Of a DNA stretch of 64,000 nucleotides, positions 1 to 8,063 are shown one piece after another (position 1 is the first letter of the stretch; each line of letters opens with the position of its first letter). Origin of the DNA: Terrimonas ginsenosidimutans (lineage in GTDB: Bacteria > Bacteroidota > Bacteroidia > Chitinophagales > Chitinophagaceae); contig NZ_JAKLTR010000014.1 in the NCBI RefSeq assembly GCF_022012415.1, positions 124,001-188,000 on the forward strand, given 5' to 3'. The notes under the pieces are model-generated. The model was not told the DNA's origin, searched no databases, and was given only the letters and a program-made list of their open reading frames with translations. Made by a program: the position numbers and the translations under genes.

Positions 1-1291
1 CATGGATGGTAGGATCTTCTTCGCGCAACTGATGCAAGGCCTGCGAAAGCTTCTCCTCTTCTCCTTTCTTCAACGTTTCTATCGCAACAGTCATATTCGG
101 CGAAGGAAACTCAATAGGAGGCAACTCATAGTTGCTGCCTTTTGCATGAAGCGTATTGTTGACATGCGTATTCTTCAACTTCAGGGTAGCGCCGATATCT
201 CCCGCTACCAGTTCATTTACCGCCGTACGTTTATTTCCCTCTATTAAAAACAACTGACTGATCTTTTCAGATACACCGGTTGTTTCGTTTTCAAGATCCA
301 TTCCCGACTTCACCACCCCTGAATAGATCTTAAAAAAGGAAAGCTCCCCGACATGTGGCTCACTGACTGTTTTGTAAATGAATAAACAAGCCGGGCCATT
401 CGCATCACAAGGTAACCGGTCACCTTTTTTTGTAACCTGTGCAGGCATTTCGTTGGCACTCGGACATACATTATCGATGAATCCCATCAATCGCCCGCTG
501 CCCATATTGCGCTCCGCCGATAAGCAGAACAACGGGAAAAGATCATGACCGATCATCGCTCTCTTTAACCCATTCTTCATATCATCCTCATCCAGTTCTC
601 CCTTATCGAAATATTTCTCCATAAGAGCTTCATCATTGCCCGCCACAGCTTCCACCAGTTCCTTATGCAGAAGATCAGCCTTTTCCTTTTCATCGTCAGG
701 AATAGGAAGCTTGTCCGGCTTGCCCCCTGCATCATGAAACTTATACATTGTCATCCTCAACACATCAATGATCTCGTGGAAGCCCGCGCCCGTTTGCCGC
801 GGATACTGTACCATTACGACTTTACTGCCGAAATTCGCCTTTGCCTCGCGTACCGTTTTATCGAAATCGGCGTTATCGTCATCCAGTTTATTAACCGCAA
901 AGATCATGGGAGTTCGGAACTTTTCTGTATAATCCCAGATGATATCCGTGCTCACTTCCACTCCCATTACCGCATTCAACATCATTACACCTGTATCTGC
1001 CACCCGCAGTGCGGCGATCACTTCGCCGGAAAAATCGTCATAACCGGGCGTATCAATGATATTGATCTTATAACCGCGCCATTTTACATGCAACAGTTTG
1101 CTGAAAATGGAATTACCCCGTTCCCGTTCCAGTTCATGATAATCCCCCGTCGTATTTTTCTCTGAAATATTTCCTTTGCGGTTAATAATGCCTGCTTCGA
1201 ACAGCATGCATTCCGCTAATGTTGTCTTACCAGAGCCGGCATGGCCAAGCAAGACAATATTTTTTACGTGTAAAGTATCAAACTCTGGCAT
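1..1291 (-). CDS. Elongation factor G-like translational GTPase (partial)
   Basis: The reading frame starts at the ATG ending at 1291 and runs off the left edge, so only about 430 N-terminal residues are present. The G domain is clear: P-loop GHAGSGKT (residues 16-23), DTPG (80-83) and NKLD (134-137). Family knowledge: EF-G drives ribosome translocation with GTP. The switch I signature normally reads RGITI; here it reads RGNSI (58-62), so the conserved Thr is replaced by Ser. That suggests one of the secondary EF-G paralogues common in Bacteroidota rather than the main fusA, but this is inference because domains III-V are outside the window. A terminator-ended small gene lies upstream on the same strand, so this gene probably has its own promoter in 1292-1450, where no clear -7 box was seen. 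Confidence 0.9.
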   Translation of the reverse strand, partial: MPEFDTLHVKNIVLLGHAGSGKTTLAECMLFEAGIINRKGNISEKNTTGDYHELERERGNSIFSKLLHVKWRGYKINIIDTPGYDDFSGEVIAALRVADTGVMMLNAVMGVEVSTDIIWDYTEKFRTPMIFAVNKLDDDNADFDKTVREAKANFGSKVVMVQYPRQTGAGFHEIIDVLRMTMYKFHDAGGKPDKLPIPDDEKEKADLLHKELVEAVAGNDEALMEKYFDKGELDEDDMKNGLKRAMIGHDLFPLFCLSAERNMGSGRLMGFIDNVCPSANEMPAQVTKKGDRLPCDANGPACLFIYKTVSEPHVGELSFFKIYSGVVKSGMDLENETTGVSEKISQLFLIEGNKRTAVNELVAGDIGATLKLKNTHVNNTLHAKGSNYELPPIEFPSPNMTVAIETLKKGEEEKLSQALHQLREEDPTIH

Positions 1292-1423
1292 AACAATACT
1301 TTTTATGGTAAGCAAAAAGGTGAGTATTGGAGCCCGTTGCATTAAACAACTGCCAGAAATAATGCCGTGAAGAACGTCTGCAGATCAGCTTGTATCTATC
1401 AATTTGAGAAAGGAATAGTGCCG

Positions 1424-1476
1424 CCAGGCATTGATGCCTGGATATGATCAGCAAAAAGCTCCTTGATGAAGGAGCT
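1424..1476 (-). terminator. Terminator after the 1481-1861 gene
   Basis: An 8-bp perfect stem (1457-1464 with 1469-1476, loop GATG) is followed on the minus strand by TTTTT, starting 4 nt beyond the stop codon at 1481. A second 8-bp palindrome with a 2-nt loop lies just downstream at 1424-1441. Confidence 0.75.
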
Positions 1477-1480
1477 GTAA

Positions 1481-1861
1481 TCAGGTTGTAACACTTAGAA
1501 AGCGGCTGAACTCGATCTGGAGTTCCTGCAGGGTTCCGTCCAGTGACTGTACCTGCTCGAAAAGGATCTCATGCAAGTGAATGGTTTCTTCCCGGATCTG
1601 ACCATTGAATACATTCATTTCGTAGTCGATCATGCGGGCGTGTGATTTGATAGCGTGCCGGAGATCATGAATGTTGATGAGCTGGATATGAACCTGGTTG
1701 TTCAGTCGCTCTACATCCTGGCACTGATCTTTGGAGAGTTCGCGGGAACACATTTTTTGCAATTCATTCTTCTCATGTGTAAGTTCTTCGCGATGTTGGC
1801 GGAGTGCATCTCTCCAGTTGTTGCACTCTGCAATAAGCTGTGAAGTTTCTACCGTAACCAT
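1481..1861 (-). CDS. Small helical (coiled-coil) protein of unknown function
   Basis: The protein is 126 aa from the ATG ending at 1861. The open frame extends further upstream to 1978, but that part is Pro-rich and unlike the rest, and a -7-like box TACCTTAG lies at 1933-1940, so the internal ATG is preferred. The whole protein is predicted helical, with heptad-like Leu/Ile spacing and many Glu, Gln and His residues; there is no signal peptide or membrane segment. It has two Cys residues close together near residue 40. I do not recognise the family. It is monocistronic, followed by its own terminator and divergent from dnaG. The length and clean terminator support a real gene. Confidence 0.6.
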   Translation of the reverse strand: MVTVETSQLIAECNNWRDALRQHREELTHEKNELQKMCSRELSKDQCQDVERLNNQVHIQLINIHDLRHAIKSHARMIDYEMNVFNGQIREETIHLHEILFEQVQSLDGTLQELQIEFSRFLSVTT

Positions 1862-2002
1862 GGAAATCAATTTTAAGAGTAAATAAATGGGTTTAACTCT
1901 ACGAACTAAATCCTGGGGTGTTGGATGGTATTCTAAGGTAGGACTGTTTTTTGGAAAATGCGTTGAGCTTTTTTGCACACTCTGGGAGACGAGGGACGAA
2001 TG

Positions 2003-2220
2003 GTCGTTGACCGTTGACCGTTGTCCGTTGTCCGATGGCCGATGATCAAATGGACAATGACAACAATAATGCTACTCAAAGACAGCTATAACACGGTTAA
2101 CTTAACTATTGACAATTAGATACATAGAATCTTTGGCATTTTTAGACTGTAATCGGCCATCGGACATCGGACAACGGACAACGGACATCGGTCAACGGAC
2201 AACGGTCAACGGTCAACGAC
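2003..2220. repeat. Inverted heptamer island A1 (CCGWTGN family)
   Basis: This element fills most of the 404-bp gap between the divergent genes 1481-1861 and dnaG. The left arm (2003-2047) is six tandem heptamers of the form CCG(T/A)TGN. The right arm (2151-2220) is about ten heptamers on the other strand. The outer four units pair perfectly (28 bp), as do the innermost units; the right arm has four extra units in between, so the arms differ by whole units. The central 100 bp is AT-rich and has no gene. Confidence 0.85.
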
Positions 2221-2250
2221 GAATACCTGTCTAACTCGACCAGCGTTTCC

Positions 2251-2258
2251 TATATTTG
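2251..2258 (+). promoter_or_regulatory. dnaG -7 box (TATATTTG)
   Basis: An exact match to the Bacteroidota -7 consensus TAnnTTTG lies 7 nt before the dnaG ATG, so the transcript would have almost no leader. No clear -33 TTG is seen. Confidence 0.6.
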
Positions 2259-2265
2259 CAGACCC

Positions 2266-4299
2266 ATGATCTCCCAGCAAACCATACAGCAGATTCTCGG
2301 ACGCATTGATATTCTTGATATTGTGGGAGAATTTGTAAAATTGAAGAAAAGAGGTAGTAATTACCTTGGGCTCTGCCCTTTCCACAATGAAAAAACGCCC
2401 TCTTTCATTGTTTCCCCGGGAAAAGAGATTTACAAGTGCTTTGGCTGCGGTAAAAGTGGTAACAGCATCAGCTTCGTCATGGAGCATGAAAAGTACAGCT
2501 ATGTCGATGCCCTGAAATGGCTCGCAAACAGGTACGGCGTCGAGATCGAAGAAACTTTTGTAAGCGATCAGCAACGGCAGCAATACCAGACAGCGGACAG
2601 CCTGTTCATCATTAACGGATTTGCGCAACAGTTCTTTGCCGACCAGCTTTTCAATACAGAGGAAGGCCAGGACATTGGCCTCGCCTATTTCAAAGAAAGA
2701 GGATTCCGCGAAGAGATCATTCGCAAATTTCAACTCGGCTATTCCCCTGAACGAAGAGATGCATTTACCAAAGAAGCATTATCGAAACAGTATACAGCAG
2801 AACTGCTGGTCAAGACAGGACTTGTTGCCAACCGCAACGACCAGTTAATGGATAACTATCGTGGCCGCGTTATATTTCCTATCCATAATCACAGCGGGAA
2901 AGTATTGGGCTTTGGGGCGAGGATACTAAAAAAGAATGACCGGGCACCTAAGTACATCAACTCTCCGGAAAATGAGATCTATCTCAAAAGCCGCATTCTC
3001 TACGGATCATATTTTGCACGCACAGCCATAGATAAGGCGGATGAGTGCCTGCTGGTAGAAGGTTATACAGACGTGATCTCCCTGCACCAGGCAGGTATTG
3101 AAAATGTGGTTGCATCGGGCGGTACCTCACTAACCCCTGATCAGTTGCGTCTCGTAAAAAAATATACCAACAACCTCACGATCGTTTACGATGGTGATAA
3201 TGCCGGTATCAAAGCTGCTTTGCGCGGACTCGATCTTGCACTCGAAGAAGGATTGAACGTAAAGCTTGTACTGATCCCCGACGGAGAAGACCCTGACAGC
3301 TATGTTAACAAAGTGGGCGCCTCAAAATTCACCCAGTTTGTCAATGAGAATAAGAAAGACTTCATCCTCTTTCAACTTGAAGTAGCACTGAAAGACGCGG
3401 GCGGGGATTCAATTAAGAAAGCAGACGTGGTCAATAAAATGGCGGAGACCATTTCAAAGATCAATAAAGCGGAAGATTTCACCAAACAGCAGGACTACAT
3501 CAAGCAAACAGCGGAGATCCTGAAGATCGAAGAAACAGGCCTTCACTCCCTTGTAAATAAATTTATCCGCGACCGTATTGCCACACAGGAGCGGAAGATG
3601 CCTTTTGAAGAAGCAAGAGCACATGAGGAAAACGCAAAACAGGCAGAGGCGACCAACTATGATGATGCAACGTTCAACCTCTTGTTCAAAGACGAATTGC
3701 AAGAACGTGAAGTAGCACGCATCCTGATCGAACATGGCGTCAAAAAATGGAATGATAAAAAACTGATCGCAGAATACATCCTTGAAGAAATTCCGGATGA
3801 ATCACTGATCGATAATGCAGAGGTCATCCTGCTGATCGCGGCTTTTAAAGAACTGATGCAATCAACCCCCGAACTCGCCACAAAGAACTATTTCATTTAT
3901 CACCCGGATACAAAACTGAGCACCCTGGCTGTTTCATTACTCAACTTCCCCCATGATCAGAGTGACAGATGGAAAAGCGAATTCAGCCAGAACAGCGGGT
4001 TTCAGCAAAGCCTGTTCCAGCAAAGCTATGAAGACTTTATGCGCGCTATGCGCAAAGACAATGAGGCGGAACTGAACAACTTTCTGAAGATCGACGAAGA
4101 CCGCTCCGATGTAGAAGTGGATTCTGCCATTATGTACCTGAAACTGCGCAAGATCAAACGCATGTTGCTCGAAAACCAGGCCGATCTCGAAAAACCGCAT
4201 ACAACCGAAGAACTTTACATGCTTCACCAGACACATGAACATCTCAAAAAGATGGAGATCGAGCTGACGAGGAATATGGGGGCAGTGGTGATTAAGTAA
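2266..4299 (+). CDS. dnaG: DNA primase DnaG
   Basis: This 677-aa protein synthesises RNA primers at the replication fork. The N-terminal zinc-binding CHC2 domain is intact with C37, H40, C58 and C61 (motif CPFH ... CFGCG). The catalytic Toprim domain follows, with VEGYTD around residues 264-269 and DGDNAG from residue 309; the acidic metal ligands are present. The C-terminal part (about 430-677) is more variable and should contain the DnaB-helicase-binding region. Length fits the family. The ATG at 2266 is supported by the -7 box 7 nt upstream and by the zinc finger starting at the expected distance. The gene is divergent from the small helical gene and faces a convergent neighbour; it does not sit in an rpoD macromolecular-synthesis operon here. 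Confidence 0.97.
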   Translation: MISQQTIQQILGRIDILDIVGEFVKLKKRGSNYLGLCPFHNEKTPSFIVSPGKEIYKCFGCGKSGNSISFVMEHEKYSYVDALKWLANRYGVEIEETFVSDQQRQQYQTADSLFIINGFAQQFFADQLFNTEEGQDIGLAYFKERGFREEIIRKFQLGYSPERRDAFTKEALSKQYTAELLVKTGLVANRNDQLMDNYRGRVIFPIHNHSGKVLGFGARILKKNDRAPKYINSPENEIYLKSRILYGSYFARTAIDKADECLLVEGYTDVISLHQAGIENVVASGGTSLTPDQLRLVKKYTNNLTIVYDGDNAGIKAALRGLDLALEEGLNVKLVLIPDGEDPDSYVNKVGASKFTQFVNENKKDFILFQLEVALKDAGGDSIKKADVVNKMAETISKINKAEDFTKQQDYIKQTAEILKIEETGLHSLVNKFIRDRIATQERKMPFEEARAHEENAKQAEATNYDDATFNLLFKDELQEREVARILIEHGVKKWNDKKLIAEYILEEIPDESLIDNAEVILLIAAFKELMQSTPELATKNYFIYHPDTKLSTLAVSLLNFPHDQSDRWKSEFSQNSGFQQSLFQQSYEDFMRAMRKDNEAELNNFLKIDEDRSDVEVDSAIMYLKLRKIKRMLLENQADLEKPHTTEELYMLHQTHEHLKKMEIELTRNMGAVVIK

Positions 4300-4326
4300 A
4301 AATTCAAAAGTAAAAATTGAAAAATG
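4297..4326. repeat. Single A-rich heptamer arm (family B)
   Basis: Tandem units of the type (G/T)TAAAAA or TTCAAAA follow directly after the dnaG stop codon. They are the same units as the paired arms at 7203-7310 and 12590-12696, but no T-rich partner arm was found before the next gene. Confidence 0.55.
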
Positions 4327-4434
4327 CCGGCCTGTAGCGGTGGTTTGTAGTCATTGATTACTAAAAGGTAATTTAACTACTATGAATTGAATCTTCAGGA
4401 TTGTAATCTTGAGGATCTAAGCGGTCCATTCTTT

Positions 4435-4785
4435 TTATTCTTCGTGATCATTACAATCCGGCATAACCACGTAAGAATTCTCTGGCTCTGTAATGTCCAC
4501 TTTAATCAGAATGGTGTCACCTTTATTCAATAAATCAAAGAGACAATCATTCTGTTCTCTGTTCTCATAGTTTGTGCCATTGAATGAATACGAGAAATAA
4601 ACGAGTCTTCCTTTGAAAGTTTTCCGACGTGTCACTACGGCTTTTAAAAATTCTCCATTCCGATCAATGCGTTGCTTGTATTTGTTGTTCAACCACCTTG
4701 TCATTGCAGGTCCGCCAAACAATATTGCAAGTATAAAAAGAATAAACCCAACTAATGATAGCCAATTTTTCAGTTTGATATTCAT
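4435..4785 (-). CDS. Small single-pass membrane protein, unknown function
   Basis: The protein is 116 aa. One strongly hydrophobic segment (about residues 9-27, LSLVGFILFILAILFGG region) is followed by a positively charged stretch and a soluble C-terminal domain of about 75 residues with alternating beta-type hydrophobics. There is no lipobox. The arrangement resembles small DUF3592-like envelope proteins, but I cannot assign a family. It begins 29 bp after the stop codon of the CYTH-domain gene on the same strand, so the two are probably co-transcribed. The ATG ending at 4785 is the only good start. Confidence 0.65.
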   Translation of the reverse strand: MNIKLKNWLSLVGFILFILAILFGGPAMTRWLNNKYKQRIDRNGEFLKAVVTRRKTFKGRLVYFSYSFNGTNYENREQNDCLFDLLNKGDTILIKVDITEPENSYVVMPDCNDHEE

Positions 4786-4814
4786 ATTCTATTAAAAAAA
4801 TTGCTGCCCATATT

Positions 4815-5330
4815 TTACTTATGAAGCAGCAAATCGCTGTATGAAACTTCAATCAGATCATCTTCCCTTACCCCGAGCTCTTGCATATAATGATCGCATT
4901 GATTTCTCAACTCCGCAGCAGATAAATCCACGCCGATATTTCCTGCTTCTATCTCCATAAAATGTCCCAATCCCGGTACCTCATCGATATGGAATTTCAC
5001 ATTTTTTATATAATAAATCTCCCGTTTTTTCTCCACCACAACCTTCACTCCATTTGACTTAGCCAGCACCTCTTTCAACTTCCCCGCGTCCGGCACTTTC
5101 ACCAATTCGAAATCCGAATGCTTCGGACCCGCCTGATTTGTTCTTTCATAATAGATCAGGTTGTTTTCGATATTGCCTTCTCTCAGCTTCAGCCTCCCAT
5201 TCGGCACATTAAAATACGTATCCGTCTGGTGATCCGTTCCTCTGAACGCTGCGCCCCTTCCGATCAAATATTCTCTTACAAACGCCGCATCAGCGCATTT
5301 CGCTTTGATTTCAACATTCAAATATCCCAT
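4815..5330 (-). CDS. CYTH-domain protein (class IV adenylate cyclase / triphosphatase family)
   Basis: The protein is 171 aa. It has the N-terminal strand NVEIKAK (residues 5-11), RLKLREG and YYERTNQ strands, KKREIYYIKNVKFHIDEV and a final acidic GHFMEIEAG strand, the order expected of a CYTH tunnel fold of the CyaB class. These enzymes bind triphosphate groups in a cationic tunnel and need divalent metal; members act as adenylate cyclase, thiamine triphosphatase or inorganic triphosphatase. The usual ExExK signature is only partly kept (N5 stands where the first Glu is expected), so the substrate cannot be inferred. It is the first gene of a probable two-gene unit with the small membrane protein at 4435-4785. 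Confidence 0.85.
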   Translation of the reverse strand: MGYLNVEIKAKCADAAFVREYLIGRGAAFRGTDHQTDTYFNVPNGRLKLREGNIENNLIYYERTNQAGPKHSDFELVKVPDAGKLKEVLAKSNGVKVVVEKKREIYYIKNVKFHIDEVPGLGHFMEIEAGNIGVDLSAAELRNQCDHYMQELGVREDDLIEVSYSDLLLHK

Positions 5331-5380
5331 GGTCTGTTCTTTTAAAATCTCTTTTTCCCCGTTCCTTCCTTCTTAGCCAC

Positions 5381-5410
5381 AAAAAAGGTTCAGCATTTCT
5401 GCTGAACCTT
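5381..5410 (-). terminator. Rho-independent terminator
   Basis: An 11-bp perfect stem (5385-5395 with 5400-5410, 4-nt loop) is followed on the minus strand by a run of six T. It lies 21 bp beyond the stop codon of the gene at 5432-5875. Confidence 0.9.
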
Positions 5411-5431
5411 CAATACATTTAATCAAGAACC

Positions 5432-5875
5432 TTACTCTGCTACTGCAGTCGCCTGCCTTTTGCGAACCGGGATCTCTACTTCCCTTGTTTCTTCGCCTCT
5501 AACAAAGCGCATCGCGCTCCAGACATGATCCAGCTCAACGCGCTCGATACTTTCGTATCCTTCGCAGGTCAACCTGTTCCAGCTGCAATCACGGTTAAGA
5601 TCGGTAACGATCTTAGAAGTTTGCTTTGGGTAGGCCACCCAGAATTTCGAATCATCTTTTAAAGAGGGCATCACATCTTTCAAAATCCCGTTCAGCTGAT
5701 TTTCATTCACGGCAAATACCAATGCAAAGTCAATCTTCCGGTTCTTCAGAAGCGGAGTCATGTTTTTGGCGAAAGAAAGTTTGCTGAATTGTTTTTCGAT
5801 TGAGGAGGGCAAACCCTGGATTAATAGATTCTTCTCGTCTGCCAGTTGTAACTTTTCAAAAACTGTTGGTAACAT
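5432..5875 (-). CDS. DUF3052-like protein, unknown function
   Basis: The protein is 147 aa and soluble, with no signal peptide. The middle (IDFALVFAVNENQL, then KFWVAYPKQTSK and DLNRDCSW) and the C-terminal VELDHVWSAMRF fit the pattern I know from DUF3052-type proteins, which have a (W/F)V(S/A)YPK step followed by a TDLNRD motif and a D.VWSA.RF end. No function is established for this group. The last 15 residues are Arg-rich then Ala-rich. A -7 box (TATCTTTG, 5964-5971) lies about 90 nt upstream on the same strand, and a strong terminator follows, so it is a single-gene unit. Confidence 0.7.
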   Translation of the reverse strand: MLPTVFEKLQLADEKNLLIQGLPSSIEKQFSKLSFAKNMTPLLKNRKIDFALVFAVNENQLNGILKDVMPSLKDDSKFWVAYPKQTSKIVTDLNRDCSWNRLTCEGYESIERVELDHVWSAMRFVRGEETREVEIPVRKRQATAVAE

Positions 5876-5963
5876 ACTTTGAATCGATTTTTAAGGGGTT
5901 TCTGGCAATGCACCCCCGTCTGTGGGAGATGCTAATTGTCAGCGTTCTCATTTGCAGGGATGG

Positions 5964-5971
5964 CAAAGATA
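5964..5971 (-). promoter_or_regulatory. -7 box (TATCTTTG) of the DUF3052-like gene
   Basis: Exact TAnnTTTG match on the minus strand, about 90 nt before the start codon at 5875. No TTG was seen at the usual -33 distance. Confidence 0.45.
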
Positions 5972-6039
5972 AGCAAAAATGCCGGCAATGGAAGCGGAAG
6001 GCGAAGAAAAATGAAGACTGTGGCGGGTTTGAGGGACTT

Positions 6040-6333
6040 CGTTGTCCGTTGCCGGTTGTCCGTTGACCGGTTTTTCACCCACTTGGCGATGTACTTTTAT
6101 CCAGGCTCCCGAAGCAAGTCACCGGTAATTGTGCATTATACAGGTGATAAATATTTCATATAAAAAAGGAACCGCTGCATAACAGCGGTTCCTTTTTTAT
6201 ATCGATTAAAACCTAATTAGAATGAAAAATTGTTACACCAATCTCGCTTCAGACAGTAGTCACATCCAATGCTAACCCTTACAATGGTCCACGGACAACG
6301 GTGAACGATACGCCGCCAACAACCGACAGCCAA
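6040..6333. repeat. Inverted heptamer island A2 (CCGWTGN family)
   Basis: The left arm at 6040-6070 reads as CCGTTGN-type units and the facing right arm at 6286-6333 as degenerate units on the other strand. The arms are less regular than in A1. They enclose a perfect terminator palindrome (6158-6202). Together these account for the 460-bp gap 5876-6335, where no gene is seen. This is the only A-family island in this window between co-directional genes. Confidence 0.65.
6158..6202. terminator. 20-bp perfect palindromic terminator
   Basis: Positions 6158-6177 pair perfectly with 6183-6202 around a 5-nt loop. The stem is GC-rich near the loop and has A6 and T6 tracts on its flanks, so it can terminate transcription in either direction. 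It lies 134 bp beyond the stop codon of the M48 protease gene. Confidence 0.85.
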
Positions 6334-6335
6334 CC

Positions 6336-7148
6336 TTAATTACCAACCGGCTTATAGTACTTCAATGCCTCCGGCATTAGCTTTTCCAGCTGTGCGATAC
6401 GGTTGCCTTCTGAAGGGTGGGTACTCAAAAACTCAGGAGGTTTTGATCCGCCACCCGCTTTTTCCATACGTTCCCACAAAGGAATAGCTTCCCTTGGGTT
6501 GTAGCCTGCCATAGCGGCGAATTTAAGGCCCCAATCGTCCGCTTCCAGCTCGTTTTTGCGCGAGAAGGGCAACATTACCCCAACCTGGGAACCGGCCCCA
6601 AATGCAGCCATAAACAGGCTCTGCGTCGCGGCAGGTTTCTGCGATAATGCAAGTGCCAGCCCCTGTCCGACAGCCTGTACGCCCATTTGCTGACTCATCC
6701 GCTGGTTACCATGCTGTAACAGCGCATGACATACTTCATGTCCCATTACTACCGCCAGTGCGGCTTCATTCTGGGTGATGGGCAACAGACCTGTATACAC
6801 AACGATCTTTCCGCCAGGCATACACCAGGCGTTCACTGCAGCATCATTCACAAGATTGTATTCCCACTTATATCCAGTGAGCTTATCCGCCAGTCCTTTT
6901 TCCTGGTAATAGCTGTTTACGGCAGCAACGATCCGCTGCCCTACTCTTTTCACCATCTCAGCATCACGGTTGGCAGTCGGCGCCACCACTTTATTCGATG
7001 AAAGGAAGGTCGTGTATTCCTGAGTGGCCATCGCCTGCAACTCAGATTCCGGTAATAAGGTGAACTGGCTCTTACCCGTAAGGGCGTTCTGGCTGCAGGA
7101 AATAAAGATGGCAGCCGCCAAAAATGCAGAAAGAAGTATCCGCGTCAT
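6336..7148 (-). CDS. M48-family metalloprotease lipoprotein
   Basis: The protein is 270 aa from the ATG ending at 7148. A 14-residue upstream extension (to 7190) is rejected because the signal peptide starts at the internal Met: MTRILLSAFLAAAIFISC ends in a lipobox with Cys18. The mature protein should be a lipoprotein. The zinc site is visible as HEVCH (HExxH) with the downstream glutamate in NELEADDWG. A C-terminal STHPSEGNRI motif is typical of the LoiP/YggG group. Family members degrade or assist folding of outer-membrane proteins. Position of the active site and length fit that group. Single-gene unit, between repeat islands B2 and A2. Confidence 0.93.
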   Translation of the reverse strand: MTRILLSAFLAAAIFISCSQNALTGKSQFTLLPESELQAMATQEYTTFLSSNKVVAPTANRDAEMVKRVGQRIVAAVNSYYQEKGLADKLTGYKWEYNLVNDAAVNAWCMPGGKIVVYTGLLPITQNEAALAVVMGHEVCHALLQHGNQRMSQQMGVQAVGQGLALALSQKPAATQSLFMAAFGAGSQVGVMLPFSRKNELEADDWGLKFAAMAGYNPREAIPLWERMEKAGGGSKPPEFLSTHPSEGNRIAQLEKLMPEALKYYKPVGN

Positions 7149-7202
7149 AGTTTTGAGTTTAAAATATCTAAAAGCCAAGCATTGTACCAAATTGTGGCAG
7201 AT

Positions 7203-7310
7203 GTCAAAAGTAAAAAGTAAAAATTCAAAAGTAAAAATTAAAAAGCTTCATAACCGGGATGCAATCCCTGCTATAAAGCTTTTTAATTTTTACTTTTGAA
7301 TTTTTACTTT
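7203..7310. repeat. Inverted A-rich heptamer island B2
   Basis: The left arm (7203-7247) is six tandem heptamers of the forms GTCAAAA, GTAAAAA, TTCAAAA and TTAAAAA, ending in AAGCTT. The right arm (7277-7310) is the complementary T-rich series. A smaller inner pairing (CGGGAT with ATCCC) lies in the loop region. It sits between plsY and the M48 gene, directly after the plsY stop codon, and may serve as the plsY terminator. Confidence 0.8.
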
Positions 7311-7314
7311 CTCC

Positions 7315-7977
7315 TTACTCCCCCACACTCTGTCTACGCCGTTCACGCCGACGATCGCGATGTTTCAGGATCGGAACTTTGCTTTCGTTACCCTTTAAAA
7401 GGCGACCAATATTTTTCTGGTGTGTCAATACCACCATCAGGGCAACAGCAATCGCAAATACCCGGTAGATATTATTATCCACGTTGAACACAACAAGGAT
7501 GAATATAGGAAATGCAACGCTGGCAAGAATGGAGCTTAATGATACAAAGCGCGTCAGGAATAGCACCAATAGGAATACACCTGAGCAGGAAAGAGCTGTC
7601 CACGGAGAGATGCCGACTACCAGTCCGAAAAGAGTAGCCACACCTTTACCACCACGGAAATCTGCCCAGATGGGGAATATATGCCCAACTACCGCAGCAA
7701 GCCCCAGTCCGATCTGGAGATTGGTGAAGCGGATATCACTGTCAGCATAATCCGGAAGTAATAAAGCAAGTTTAACAGCAAGCATTCCTTTCAGCATATC
7801 AGTCACCATCACGATGGTACCCCATTTAGGGCCCAGCACGCGGTAGGTATTGGTAGCTCCGGCATTGCCACTACCATATTCCCTGATGTCGATATTGAAG
7901 AAATAACGGCTGACCCATACGGAAGTGGGTATGGATCCAATGAGATAGGCGAGAACTATCATCAATAGTTCGTTCAT
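7315..7977 (-). CDS. plsY: Acyl-phosphate:glycerol-3-phosphate acyltransferase PlsY
   Basis: The 220-aa integral membrane enzyme transfers an acyl group from acyl-phosphate to glycerol-3-phosphate, the first step of phospholipid synthesis. All three family motifs are visible: the N-terminal GSIPTSVWVS segment (about residues 14-23), GSGNAGATN (36-44) followed by a membrane helix, and HIFPIWADFRGGKGVAT (around 97-113). Hydrophobic segments alternate as expected for a seven-helix protein. The last 25 residues are very basic (RRRERRRQ), which is longer than usual. The next gene in the direction of transcription is the M48 protease, with repeat island B2 between. Confidence 0.96.
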   Translation of the reverse strand: MNELLMIVLAYLIGSIPTSVWVSRYFFNIDIREYGSGNAGATNTYRVLGPKWGTIVMVTDMLKGMLAVKLALLLPDYADSDIRFTNLQIGLGLAAVVGHIFPIWADFRGGKGVATLFGLVVGISPWTALSCSGVFLLVLFLTRFVSLSSILASVAFPIFILVVFNVDNNIYRVFAIAVALMVVLTHQKNIGRLLKGNESKVPILKHRDRRRERRRQSVGE

Positions 7978-8063
7978 AGAAAACTGGGTTGAAGTTGAAA
8001 TTCGAAATTAAGGAAAAAAACGTCTGGTTGGTAACGTTAATTTAACACAAAATATTGTTTTTC

